From: Akkermansia sp.
GTDB taxonomy: Bacteria > Verrucomicrobiota > Verrucomicrobiia > Verrucomicrobiales > Akkermansiaceae
NCBI GenBank assembly: GCA_020047775.1
Contig: JAIFNK010000028.1
Span: 1-9,967 of the forward strand
Direction: 5' to 3'
Length of the DNA stretch: 9,967 nt
Shown: positions 1 to 6,738 of the stretch, in pieces
How positions within the stretch are numbered: position 1 is the first letter of the stretch
Layout: every line of letters starts with the position of its first letter
Notes under the pieces: generated by a model
What the model was told of the DNA's origin: nothing
Databases searched by the model: none
What the model saw: only the letters and a program-made list of their open reading frames with translations
Position numbers and translations under genes: made by a program

Positions 1-683
1 TCCGTTGGGACAGCGAAATCCACGACCGCTGGATGCTGCCGCATTTCATCTGGCAGGATTTCTGCGACGTGCTCGGTGACTTGCGCGAACAGGGCTACTG
101 GATCGAAGAGGACTGGTTCGCACCGCACCTTGAGTTCCGTTTCCCCCGCATCGGGGAATTCACGAAAAAGGGCGTCGAAGTCGAGATGCGCCACGCCATC
201 GAACCATGGCACGTGCTCGGCGAGGAAGGCGGCGCGGGCGCGGCGGTGCGCTACGTGGACAGCTCGGTGGAACGCATGCAAGTGCTCGTCCGCGGGATGA
301 CCGGCGAGCGCCACATGGTCACTTGCAACGGGGTGAAAATCCCGCTGCACCCGACCGGCACGCACGGGGAATTTGTCGCCGGCGTCCGCTACCGCGCGTG
401 GCAACCGGCGAATTGCCTGCACCCGACCATCCCGGTGCACACCCCGCTGGTCTATGATTTACTGGACACCTGGAACGACCGCTCGATGGGCGGCTGCACG
501 TATTATTCCGCCCACCCCGGCGGGCTGAGCCATGAAAGTTTCCCGGTGAATTCCTACGAAGCCGAGTCCCGGCGTCTCGCCCGCTTCTTCCAGCACGGTC
601 ATACCGGCTCCAAGTTGCAGGCGCGCGAGGCACCAATTAACCCGGATTTCCCCTTCACGCTGGACTTGCGAATGATCCCATAG
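1..683 (+). CDS. Transglutaminase-like protein with DUF2126, C-terminal fragment (5' end outside window)
   Basis: The reading frame is open from the left edge (first full codon at position 3) to a TAG at 681-683, giving about 226 residues. The segment HDRWMLPHFIWQDF near the start and HPGGLSHESFPVNSYEAESR followed by RLARFFQHGHT near the end are hallmarks I recognise from the DUF2126 region that forms the C-terminal half of large (about 1,100-residue) bacterial transglutaminase-like proteins. The first methionine at 33 lies inside this conserved block, so it is not the true start. The transglutaminase domain itself would lie to the left of the window. The biochemical role of these proteins is not settled; they often sit near ATP-grasp and alpha-E proteins, which suggests peptide or amide-bond chemistry (family knowledge). 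No downstream partner is visible here, because a gene-free stretch and a transposase follow. Confidence 0.9.
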   Translation, partial: RWDSEIHDRWMLPHFIWQDFCDVLGDLREQGYWIEEDWFAPHLEFRFPRIGEFTKKGVEVEMRHAIEPWHVLGEEGGAGAAVRYVDSSVERMQVLVRGMTGERHMVTCNGVKIPLHPTGTHGEFVAGVRYRAWQPANCLHPTIPVHTPLVYDLLDTWNDRSMGGCTYYSAHPGGLSHESFPVNSYEAESRRLARFFQHGHTGSKLQAREAPINPDFPFTLDLRMIP

Positions 684-918
684 AATGCATTTCCGGTGAC
701 CAACCAGCTCATCATTGAGACACGCCTCCCTCCGGCGGGCGGAGCGGCGGGTTTGGTGGAGGTCCAGCCCTGCCATCCCTCCGGTAGGGCATGACCGCCG
801 GGCGCGCCCACTTCACCTTCTTCCGCCGGAGGCTTCTCTTCCTCTTCACGACCCCACCGGGATACTTACGGAAATCCTGTCAAAATTTTCACCCTGACCC
901 CATTTTCCCGCTAATGCT
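684..918. other. Gene-free stretch between the DUF2126 gene and the transposase
   Basis: I see no convincing gene in these bases. The small open frames on both strands have low-complexity, Arg/Pro/Gly-rich translations typical of chance ORFs in GC-rich DNA. The stretch holds the nested inverted repeat described separately (729-832). Further right is a short AT-rich tract (about 872-892), followed by the first of three CTGACCC motifs (894-900); the other two are in the 24-bp tandem repeat. A GCTAA/TTAGC mini-hairpin (910-914 with 921-925) marks the boundary to the tandem repeat. No classical U-tailed terminator was found for the DUF2126 gene. Confidence 0.5.
729..832. repeat. Nested inverted repeat, possibly a dispersed palindromic element
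   Basis: The outer arms are CCTCCGGCGG (729-738) and its perfect complement CCGCCGGAGG (823-832). Inside them, 761-774 (GGTCCAGCCCTGCC) pairs with 783-796 (GGTAGGGCATGACC) with three imperfections, one of them a G-T wobble, around an 8-nt loop. The two half-elements therefore resemble diverged inverted copies of one 45-50-nt sequence, the usual layout of a MITE or paired palindromic repeat. There is no second copy of this class in the window, so its dispersed nature is inferred. It could also act as a 3' stabilising structure for the upstream gene. Confidence 0.45.
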
Positions 919-966
919 TGTTAGCCGGGACTGACCCTACCATGTTAGCCGGGACTGACCCTACCA
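919..966. repeat. Perfect tandem direct repeat, 2 x 24 bp
   Basis: Positions 919-942 and 943-966 are identical 24-mers that begin TGTTAGCC, contain GGGACTGACCC and end CTACCA. They abut without spacer. The right-hand copy contains the last codon and the TAG stop of the leftward transposase gene (961-963), so the duplication starts exactly at the final Trp codon. The CTGACCC core occurs a third time at 894-900. This end of an IS91-type element would be the oriIS (replication-initiation) side, so the repeat could be subterminal sequence of the element or a slippage duplication of it. CTTG, one tetranucleotide associated with IS91-type insertion, is at 917-920, but I cannot prove it is the junction. 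Confidence 0.8.
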
Positions 967-2031
967 CTGCGCGGCTGGGTCTGGCCATCGAAGTCTTGGC
1001 GGGGTCCGCTCGCCATTGGGGTAAAAGCTTCCATAATTTTTCATCGGCTCGCCACAACACGGGCAGGTGACGACGTGGGGTGGCTTTACGGGCGGGACGG
1101 GCACCGCGCCGATGAATAGCGGCCGTCCGGTTTGAAAGGCGATGCGTTCGCGTTTGATCTTGGCCGCCGGATGACAAAATCCGAAGTAGCGCACTGCTCT
1201 CATGCCGCGTGGCAGGACGTGGCGCAGGTATCGCTTCACGAACTCCGCGCCTTCTAACGTCTCGATGCGTTGGGCATCGCCGTCGGCGCGGTCCTTCCAG
1301 CGGAAGCTGACATGGGTGTCGGTGATAGAGAGGATGCGCGAGTCGCCGATGGCGGTGCGGCAGACGTAGGCTCCGAGGTATTTGATGATGTTCTCGCCGC
1401 TACCGAAGGGCTTCATGTCCACGCCCCAATCCTTTTGCCAGACGGCGGGATCGATGGCGGGAAGGGTGGTGTGCTCTTGGGCGAGGGCGGCATAGCCATC
1501 GCGGAAGCGGGCGCGAAAGACGCTGCGCAATGCGGGCTGCGGCACGAGGAAATTGGCATTTTTCACGGTGACCACGCGGCCCGCCGCATCGATGCCCGCG
1601 CCGGGCACGATGCAGTGGAGGTGCGGGTGGAAATGCAGCCGCTGGTTCCAGGTGTGGAGCACCATGGTGAAGCCGCTGGTTTTCGCGCCGAGCCATTTGG
1701 GATTGGCGAGCGTGTCTGACAGGGCGGTGGACGCGGCGGCGAAGAAGAGTTGATAGATCTCTTTCGCCTGCGCGGTGAAGAACAACGGACGCAGTTCTTC
1801 GGGCAAGGTGAAGGTGACCATGAAGTAGGGCGCGCCGACGCGTTTGCCCAATTCGCGCTCCACCCACTCTGCGGTGGCGTCCCTGCCGCACTGCGGGCAG
1901 AAGCGGTGATTGCACGAGTGGAAGTGGAACTCGCGGGTATGCGGTTTGCGCTTCGCGGATGATTTGCGCCGCGGCAAGCGGCCTCTGCATTCCGGGCGGT
2001 CCGGGCGAATGGGTGGCGAATGACCGTCCAT
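961..2031 (-). CDS. IS91-family HUH (Y2) transposase, N-terminal zinc finger incomplete
   Basis: This 356-residue protein matches the IS91/IS801 rolling-circle transposase family. Residues 40-48 (SCNHRFCPQC) are the second half of the N-terminal zinc finger, residues 132-140 (LHFHPHLHC) carry the HUH metal site, and 218-222 (YLGAY, within IIKYLGAYVCR) has the two candidate nucleophilic tyrosines Y218 and Y222. HVLPRGMRAVRYFGF (271-285) is also family-typical. A C-terminal CPCC (323-326) may bind a further metal. The first CxxC pair of the N-terminal finger is missing: residues 1-35 look unlike the family, and only C15 is present there. An in-frame TAA at 2038-2040 stops any upstream extension. 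The start codon lies in the loop of a 19-bp inverted repeat. The gene may encode a defective or altered protein, or may have lost its true 5' end by rearrangement. Confidence 0.85.
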   Translation of the reverse strand: MDGHSPPIRPDRPECRGRLPRRKSSAKRKPHTREFHFHSCNHRFCPQCGRDATAEWVERELGKRVGAPYFMVTFTLPEELRPLFFTAQAKEIYQLFFAAASTALSDTLANPKWLGAKTSGFTMVLHTWNQRLHFHPHLHCIVPGAGIDAAGRVVTVKNANFLVPQPALRSVFRARFRDGYAALAQEHTTLPAIDPAVWQKDWGVDMKPFGSGENIIKYLGAYVCRTAIGDSRILSITDTHVSFRWKDRADGDAQRIETLEGAEFVKRYLRHVLPRGMRAVRYFGFCHPAAKIKRERIAFQTGRPLFIGAVPVPPVKPPHVVTCPCCGEPMKNYGSFYPNGERTPPRLRWPDPAAQW

Positions 2032-2080
2032 GGCAGATTACCGAGCTTTTCATGGGCGGATTCATTCGCCACCCATTCGC
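2005..2080. repeat. Perfect 19-bp inverted repeat over the transposase start
   Basis: The left arm, 2005-2023 (GCGAATGGGTGGCGAATGA), is exactly complementary to 2062-2080, with a 38-nt loop at 2024-2061. The left arm is coding (codons about 3-9 of the transposase ORF) and the right arm lies upstream of its ATG. Arms this long and this perfect are not expected by chance. They may be part of the element's terIS end, or a fold-back (template-switch) copy made during rearrangement. Confidence 0.85.
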
Positions 2081-2107
2081 AGGACCGGTGCGGAGACCGG
2101 TCCCTGC
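2079..2107. repeat. GC-rich hairpin upstream of the transposase
   Basis: GCAGGACCGGT (2079-2089) pairs with ACCGGTCCCTGC (2096-2107), an 11-bp stem with a single bulged C and a 6-nt loop (GCGGAG). It overlaps the right arm of the 19-bp inverted repeat by two bases, so the two structures stack. It has no U-tract, so a simple terminator is unlikely. A hairpin at an IS91-type element end, or a secondary structure limiting transposase expression, would fit. Confidence 0.6.
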
Positions 2108-2157
2108 CATTTTCCGACAGCCTCTGAAGCCGGCCACGGAACCCTCGTCACCGTAGG

Positions 2158-2181
2158 CTCGCCGACTAAAGTCAGCGCTCC
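2158..2181 (-). repeat. REP-type palindrome, single copy, next to the nadB 3' end
   Basis: Read on the - strand it is GGAG followed by CGCTGACTTTAGTCGGCG. The latter folds into an 8-bp stem (CGCTGACT with AGTCGGCG, including one T-G mismatch) around a TT loop. A 5' GGAG or GTAG tetranucleotide before a mismatched palindrome is the classic layout of REP sequences mobilised by RAYT transposases (family knowledge). Two further copies at 9792-9859 share the tetranucleotide, the stem and the T-G mismatch. It lies 9 bp beyond the nadB stop, a typical intergenic REP position. Confidence 0.75.
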
Positions 2182-2190
2182 ATATTCCCG

Positions 2191-3804
2191 TTAGAACTTC
2201 CGCAGCACCGTATCCGTGCAGAGCCGTTCGTCAGTCTCCGGGTGGTCCAGCGTGTAATGCAACCCGCGCGACTCCTTGCGGCGGGTGGCACACTCGACGA
2301 TCAGTCCGGCGACGGCGACGAGGTTCCGCAACTCCAGGATGTCCGCATTCACCCGGTGGCCCCAATAGAATTCCCGGACTTCCTTCTTGAGATTCCTCAA
2401 TCGCGCGGTCGCCCGGCGCAGCCGGTTGTCGGTGCGGACGATGGAAACATAGTCCCACATCAGCCGCCGGATCTCGTCCCAGTTGTGATAGATCACCACC
2501 AGCTCGTCGGGCTCCGCCGTGTCGCCATGCTCCCACGGCGGGATCCCGGGCACCTCGGGGGCGAACTTGTCCGGCGAGTGATGACGCATCATTTCATCCA
2601 AAGCCCGGCGGCCGACGACGTTTCCTTCCAACAGCGAGTTGGATGCCAGCCGGTTCGCCCCGTGCAGGCCGGTGCAGCCGACCTCACCCACCGCATAAAG
2701 CCCGCGGATGGAGGTCTTGCCGTTCACGTCCGTCAGCACGCCGCCGCATTGATAGTGCGCGGCGGGCACCACCGGAATCGGCTGGGTCTCGCAATCCAGG
2801 CCGAATTTCATGAGCGTGTCGTAAATGTAGGGGAACCGCTCTTTCATGAAGCCCTTCGGCTTGTGGGTGACATCCAGATAGACGCAGGTAGCCCCGGTGC
2901 GCTTGATTTCCCGGTCGATCGCCCGCGCCACGATGTCGCGCGGAGCCAGCGACCCGCGAGGATCGATCTGCTTCGTGAAATCCTCACCCTTCGCGTTGAT
3001 CAGGATGCCGCCTTCGCCGCGCACCGCCTCGCTGACGAGGAAGGACCGAGCCTCGGGCCCGGTCGCGCCCGGGTTGTAGAAACAGGTCGGATGAAATTGG
3101 ATGAATTCCATGTTTGCGATGGACGCTCCGGCCCGCCAGCCGAGCGCCACGCCGTCGCCGGTCGCCGAGTCCGGATTGGTCGTGTAGAGATAAACCTTTC
3201 CACAACCACCGGCCGCGAGGATCACCCGGTCCGAGCGGAAAACCTTCACTTCGTTCGTCTTCGTTTCGAGCACGTAGGCACCGAGCACCCGGTCATCCAC
3301 CACCGCCCCGAGTTTGGCCGTCGTGATGAGATCGATAACAAAATGGTCCTCCAGCAACGTCAGATTCGGCGTTTGGCGGGCGGTCTCGATGAGCGCGCGC
3401 GCCACCTCCCGGCCCGTCGTGTCGCGGGCGTGCAGGATCCGCCGGTGCGAGTGGCCGCCTTCTTTACCGAGCAGGAAATGATCGTCCTCCTTGTCGAAGC
3501 TAACCCCGTAATTCACCAGATCCTCGATCGCCGCCGCACCTTCGCCCACGATCGTCCGCACGGCGGCCTCCTTGCAAAGCCCGGCTCCGGCGTCCAGCGT
3601 GTCGGCGATGTGGCTCTCCACGGAATCCCCGGCATCCCGCAGCGCTTCCGGCAGCACCGAAGCGATTCCGCCCTGCGCCCAGGCCGTGTTCGACTCGTAA
3701 GCGTCCCCCTTCGTCAGCACCACCACCGAGCCGTGTTTTGCCGCGCGGAGGGCGAAGGATAGTCCGGCAATGCCCGCACCGATCACCAGGAAATCTGCTG
3801 TCAT
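2191..3804 (-). CDS. nadB: L-aspartate oxidase
   Basis: NadB is a flavoenzyme that oxidises L-aspartate to iminoaspartate, the first step of de novo NAD synthesis; quinolinate synthase (NadA) then uses the product in the cytosol. The 537-residue length matches the family (about 540). The N-terminal dinucleotide motif GAGIAG (residues 9-14) binds FAD, and NTAWAQGG (39-46) and HSHRRILHARDTTG (118-131) are conserved. RSFLVSEAVRGEGG, PAAHYQCGGV and GLHGANRLASNSLLEG complete the fumarate reductase-like FAD and substrate domains. The C-terminal helical domain (YWGHRVNADILELRNL) is present. I chose the ATG at 3804 because the conserved sequence begins there. An upstream ATG at 3915 would add 37 unconserved residues and run across the promoter and the bioD start. 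fumarate reductase and SdhA are relatives, but the NadB-specific C-terminus decides the call. nadA and nadC are not in the window. Confidence 0.96.
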   Translation of the reverse strand: MTADFLVIGAGIAGLSFALRAAKHGSVVVLTKGDAYESNTAWAQGGIASVLPEALRDAGDSVESHIADTLDAGAGLCKEAAVRTIVGEGAAAIEDLVNYGVSFDKEDDHFLLGKEGGHSHRRILHARDTTGREVARALIETARQTPNLTLLEDHFVIDLITTAKLGAVVDDRVLGAYVLETKTNEVKVFRSDRVILAAGGCGKVYLYTTNPDSATGDGVALGWRAGASIANMEFIQFHPTCFYNPGATGPEARSFLVSEAVRGEGGILINAKGEDFTKQIDPRGSLAPRDIVARAIDREIKRTGATCVYLDVTHKPKGFMKERFPYIYDTLMKFGLDCETQPIPVVPAAHYQCGGVLTDVNGKTSIRGLYAVGEVGCTGLHGANRLASNSLLEGNVVGRRALDEMMRHHSPDKFAPEVPGIPPWEHGDTAEPDELVVIYHNWDEIRRLMWDYVSIVRTDNRLRRATARLRNLKKEVREFYWGHRVNADILELRNLVAVAGLIVECATRRKESRGLHYTLDHPETDERLCTDTVLRKF

Positions 3805-3825
3805 GTGCCGCCAGCATGAACCGGG

Positions 3826-3854
3826 ATTCTCAACGGAAAAGGGAAATTTGTCAA
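3826..3854 (-). promoter_or_regulatory. Sigma-70-type promoter for nadB
   Basis: On the - strand a perfect -35 box TTGACA (3849-3854) is followed by a 17-bp spacer and a -10-like GAGAAT (3826-3831, 4 of 6 consensus). Transcription would start near 3819, leaving a leader of about 15 nt before the nadB ATG at 3804. The box lies in the short spacer shared with divergent bioD. The -10 is imperfect, so the call is moderate. Confidence 0.55.
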
Positions 3855-3898
3855 TCACCCGACTTGACCCGGCCGCCCCGCCAAGCCACCCATCGCCC

Positions 3899-4528
3899 AT
3901 GAGCTTTTTCATCACGGGAACCGATACCGGAGTCGGAAAAACCTACGTCACCCGCCTGATCCTGGAAACCCTGCGGAACGCCGGCCGGGACGCCGTCGGC
4001 TACAAGCCCGTGGCCTGCGGAGACCGCGAGGACGCCGTGGTGCTATCCGCCGCATCCGGCGGGCTGGAGCTGGATGAAATCAACCCGGTTTACCTCAAAA
4101 CCCCGGTCGCCCCGTACGTCGCCGGGATGCTGGAAAACCGCACCGTGGATCCGGCCATCCTGATCGCCGACTACTACCAACTCGCCGCCAAACACGCACA
4201 AGTGCTCGTCGAAGGTGCCGGCGGCTGGGAAGTCCCGCTGGCCGCGAACTACCGGGTCTCCGACCTCGCCGCCGATTTGAAACTCCCCGTCATCCTGGTG
4301 GCTGGAAACAAACTCGGCGCGCTCAACCACATCATTCTCACCGTCAACGCCATCCGCGCCCGGGGCCTGGTCTGCGCCGGCATCATCCTCAACCAGCTAG
4401 AGGACGAAATGGACACCGCCATGATCACTAACAAGGGCGTGGTCGAGGATCTCACCGGGGTGCCGCTGCTCGATCACCTGATCCACGGACAGGATTTCCT
4501 CGAGGTGGCGACGTATTTGAATTTGTGA
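3899..4528 (+). CDS. bioD: ATP-dependent dethiobiotin synthase
   Basis: BioD closes the ureido ring of dethiobiotin from 7,8-diaminopelargonic acid, CO2 and ATP, the penultimate step of biotin synthesis, in the cytosol. The 209-residue protein starts with the family P-loop GTDTGVGKT (7-15). It has the conserved substrate lysine in GYKPVACG (K36), the signature VEGAGGWEVPL (104-114), and LPVILVAGNKLGALNH, matching the stretch after it in characterised BioD. The start at 3899 places the P-loop at the usual position; the longer reading from 3770 adds 43 residues that overlap nadB on the other strand. No clear Shine-Dalgarno is seen. The other bio genes (A, F, B) are not adjacent, so the gene is detached from a biotin operon here. 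It is convergent with the cytochrome operon, with only 15 bp between the stops and no visible terminator. Confidence 0.94.
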   Translation: MSFFITGTDTGVGKTYVTRLILETLRNAGRDAVGYKPVACGDREDAVVLSAASGGLELDEINPVYLKTPVAPYVAGMLENRTVDPAILIADYYQLAAKHAQVLVEGAGGWEVPLAANYRVSDLAADLKLPVILVAGNKLGALNHIILTVNAIRARGLVCAGIILNQLEDEMDTAMITNKGVVEDLTGVPLLDHLIHGQDFLEVATYLNL

Positions 4529-4543
4529 TTCAAGGCATCCGCT

Positions 4544-6343
4544 TCATTGCCCTGAGCTACTGGTTCGCAATTTCAAAACGTGGTCCTTCAGCGCCAGCAC
4601 CTGCGCATCCGTTATTACCTCGTGTCCCGGCATGTCGGTGCCGACGAGTCCGAACTTGATCACCCGGGCGATCCGCAGATCGAGCGATTCTCCGGCGGAT
4701 GTCCAAACGAACGGCCCCGACACCAGGTTCGCGGGCTTTCGAGCAAATTCCAGCGAGAGCGGTCCGTTGCCGAGTCCGTTAGGCCCGTGGCAGGCGGCAC
4801 AGTGCATGCCAAAAAGCTCCTTGCCGCCACTGGCGGGGGCCACTTGCGCAGGCTTCCATTGCGCGGAGGTTTCCATGACTTTCGGCAGGGCCTTCACGCC
4901 GGAATCCCGCAGGTAGCGGACGAGGTCATCAAGCTTTGCGGATTCGTAGAGATGTGCATAGGAAGGCATCACACTGCCGGGGGCGAGCGCCTGGGGATCG
5001 ATAAAATGGAGTTTGAGCCATTTTTCCGAACGCCGCGCGCCGACATTGGCCAGATCCGGTCCCTGGCGGCGGTTGCCGATGAGCACCGGTTGCCCCGCCA
5101 GCACTTCCTTTACGTCGCGGACCGGTCCCCAGTTCTGCTCGTCCAGGGATCCGGGACGGACGTATTGCGAATGGCAGTGAATGCAGCCCTCCGATAGATA
5201 AACCTGTTTCCCGCGCGCGGCCGCGTCGCCCGCGAGGAAATCCGCCCGTTTTGGAAATGCCATCGCCACCAACCCCACGACCGCCACGGCCATGGCGGGT
5301 CGCCAGCGCTTCAGATTGGATAGAACCATCACCGCGATGACCACGCAGCCCGCACCGGCGACGAATGCCGGAGGAACCTGCTGGAGCGTTTGCGCCATGC
5401 CGATGCCGTTCGCCGATCCGAACCAACCCGCGATCGCAAACAACCACGCCGCCCGCCAACCGGCTTGACGCTTCCCGTCCGCCCCTGAAAACCAGCCTGG
5501 CCAGGCGACCAACGCCGCCGAGTAGAGCGACACTCCCGCCGGATAGAGCCAGCCGGCGAGATGACGCGAGGATTCAATGTTCACCGTTAGGGACGCCGCA
5601 GCGAGGATCGCCCATGCCAGTGCGGGAATCATCCGCGCTCCGCCTCGTGCCAGCCAAAGCCCGGCCACGACCGCCAATGCGAGATGCACCCCGGCATTCC
5701 GCCACAGCAGGCCATCGCCCCACGTGCCGGATTTCAAATCCTCCGAGTGCTGGATGATGAAAAACGCCGCCGAGTCCATCCACACCAGCGCGGTGAAAAT
5801 CGCCAGCGCCCCCCAGATGGGGAACACCTTCTTCGAATCATGCTCGCGCCACCCGGTCACCGACGGCACTGCTAACAAGCCAACAAGCGCAAACCCCGTC
5901 CCGACCCATGCCTGCCCGCCGGGAGACTGCGTGAAGACGCCGGGAAGATTACAGCACGCATAGCCCAGCCCCGTGCCGAGCCCGATCCAAGCCACGCCGC
6001 ACCATGCGGGAAGCATCGCAGCGAGGCTCACCGTCGCCACACCCAGCGCACAACCGGTGGCCAGCGCGATACCAAGCACACCCGGCATGGCTTTGGCAAA
6101 TGGAGCCAGCGCGGAACTCACCGCCGCCAGCCCGAGGGCGGCCCGCACCATTCCCGGACTCGCACCCCGCCATGCTGCTAGAAATCCGCTTGCCATCCCG
6201 CCAACCGCCATGATGCCGAGCGCGACTTTTTCCTGCATCAGGCCCGCCCCGCCGGCGCGCAGCAACTCCACAAAGGAAAACTGCGCGAAAATGAGAAAAT
6301 AGCCATAGACCGCCGCGACGACGATGGCCGCCCTCACATTCAT
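4544..6343 (-). CDS. Polytopic membrane protein fused to two cytochrome c domains (first CcoO-like)
   Basis: This 599-residue protein has three parts. Residues 1 to about 365 are strongly hydrophobic with roughly 10-12 membrane spans and a faint resemblance to major facilitator proteins (FLIFAQFSFVELLR at the start). Residues about 375-485 form a cytochrome c domain with haem site CIHCH (387-391) and likely Met ligand M459 in MPSY; the context HCHSQYVRPG and RRQGPDLANVGARRSEKW resembles CcoO/FixO of cbb3 oxidases. Residues about 505-593 form a second domain with CAACH (515-519) and likely ligand M571 in MPGH, CcoP-like. The haem domains would face the periplasm. I start at 6343, not at 6571, because hydrophobic sequence begins there, the ATG overlaps the previous stop (ATGA, 6340-6343), and AAGGGAG lies 7 nt upstream. 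It probably passes electrons to or from the CcoN-like protein encoded two genes upstream. The role of the membrane part is unknown. Confidence 0.85.
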   Translation of the reverse strand: MNVRAAIVVAAVYGYFLIFAQFSFVELLRAGGAGLMQEKVALGIMAVGGMASGFLAAWRGASPGMVRAALGLAAVSSALAPFAKAMPGVLGIALATGCALGVATVSLAAMLPAWCGVAWIGLGTGLGYACCNLPGVFTQSPGGQAWVGTGFALVGLLAVPSVTGWREHDSKKVFPIWGALAIFTALVWMDSAAFFIIQHSEDLKSGTWGDGLLWRNAGVHLALAVVAGLWLARGGARMIPALAWAILAAASLTVNIESSRHLAGWLYPAGVSLYSAALVAWPGWFSGADGKRQAGWRAAWLFAIAGWFGSANGIGMAQTLQQVPPAFVAGAGCVVIAVMVLSNLKRWRPAMAVAVVGLVAMAFPKRADFLAGDAAARGKQVYLSEGCIHCHSQYVRPGSLDEQNWGPVRDVKEVLAGQPVLIGNRRQGPDLANVGARRSEKWLKLHFIDPQALAPGSVMPSYAHLYESAKLDDLVRYLRDSGVKALPKVMETSAQWKPAQVAPASGGKELFGMHCAACHGPNGLGNGPLSLEFARKPANLVSGPFVWTSAGESLDLRIARVIKFGLVGTDMPGHEVITDAQVLALKDHVLKLRTSSSGQ

Positions 6344-6738
6344 TGATCGACTCCCTTCCACCAACCCGCCCTCAGGATCGCGATCTGCACCACCGCCACG
6401 CAGGCATCCGAGATCCCGACGATCGCCCACGCCGGAGCCAACGCGCCCTCCGTGATTCTCACGATCAGAAACACGGCAACCATGGCCCGGATCAAGGCCG
6501 TGAAAATCCATACCGTCTCGCCCCGCGCGCGTCCTCCGAGAGCCAATCCATAGCTCAGGCCCACGCCACAAATGAAAACTCCCATCCAGCTCAAAAACAC
6601 CAGCGCGTCAGCCGACGGCCGCTCGATTCCCAACATTCCCAGCACCAACGACGGTAAAAAAATCAACAACAGCCCGGTCACGGCATCCATCGCCCCTACC
6701 GCCACGCTCCAGAATTTGATAAATTGGATTTTGTTCAT
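6340..6738 (-). CDS. Small four-helix membrane protein of unknown function
   Basis: The 132-residue product has four predicted membrane spans (about 8-30, 44-68, 74-94 and 98-122) and short polar loops, with no cysteine motif or histidine cluster. I do not recognise a family. The start at 6738 was chosen because the hydrophobic protein begins at MNKIQFIKFW and because its ATG overlaps the stop of the CcoN-like gene (ATGA, 6735-6738). A longer reading from 6849 adds 37 polar residues lying inside that gene. Its own stop overlaps the next start by 4 nt as well. Being locked between an oxidase-like subunit and a cytochrome c gene, it is probably a small accessory subunit or assembly factor of that complex (inference). 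Confidence 0.75.
   Translation of the reverse strand: MNKIQFIKFWSVAVGAMDAVTGLLLIFLPSLVLGMLGIERPSADALVFLSWMGVFICGVGLSYGLALGGRARGETVWIFTALIRAMVAVFLIVRITEGALAPAWAIVGISDACVAVVQIAILRAGWWKGVDQ
6351..6357 (-). promoter_or_regulatory. Shine-Dalgarno for the membrane-cytochrome c fusion gene
   Basis: AAGGGAG on the - strand ends 7 nt before the ATG at 6343. It lies inside the last codons of the upstream gene, and it fixes the start of the cytochrome gene at 6343. Confidence 0.65.

Larger units (their letters stand above)
910..2107 (-). mobile_element. IS91-like insertion element, boundaries uncertain, 5' side probably rearranged
   Basis: The element is inferred from the HUH transposase (961-2031) and the structured DNA on both sides of it: a tandem 24-bp repeat at the 3' side and two strong inverted repeats at the 5' side (2005-2080 and 2079-2107). 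IS91-type elements move by rolling-circle transposition, lack the classic terminal inverted repeats and make no target duplication (family knowledge), so ends cannot be fixed from one copy. I set the limits to the outermost structures. The insertion separates the DUF2126 gene from nadB without breaking either reading frame visible here. Confidence 0.4.

Noticed and set aside
1400..2137. Alternative - strand frames over the transposase 5' half, tested for a missing first CxxC
   Set aside because: Neither of the two other frames restores a CxxC pair or family-like N-terminal sequence, so a simple single frameshift is not supported.
2242..3762. Long open frame of 506 codons on the + strand
   Set aside because: It lies antisense across nadB, whose protein is unambiguous. 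The opposite frame has Arg/His/Pro-rich, low-information sequence, a common shadow of GC-rich codon use.
3805..3915. 37-residue N-terminal extension of nadB from the ATG at 3915
   Set aside because: The extension is not conserved-looking, crosses the likely nadB promoter and overlaps the bioD start; FAD-binding sequence begins right after the ATG at 3804.
6344..6571. 76-residue N-terminal extension of the membrane-cytochrome c protein
   Set aside because: It is Arg/Gly-rich shadow of the 132-residue gene; the hydrophobic protein, overlap ATGA and Shine-Dalgarno all favour 6343.
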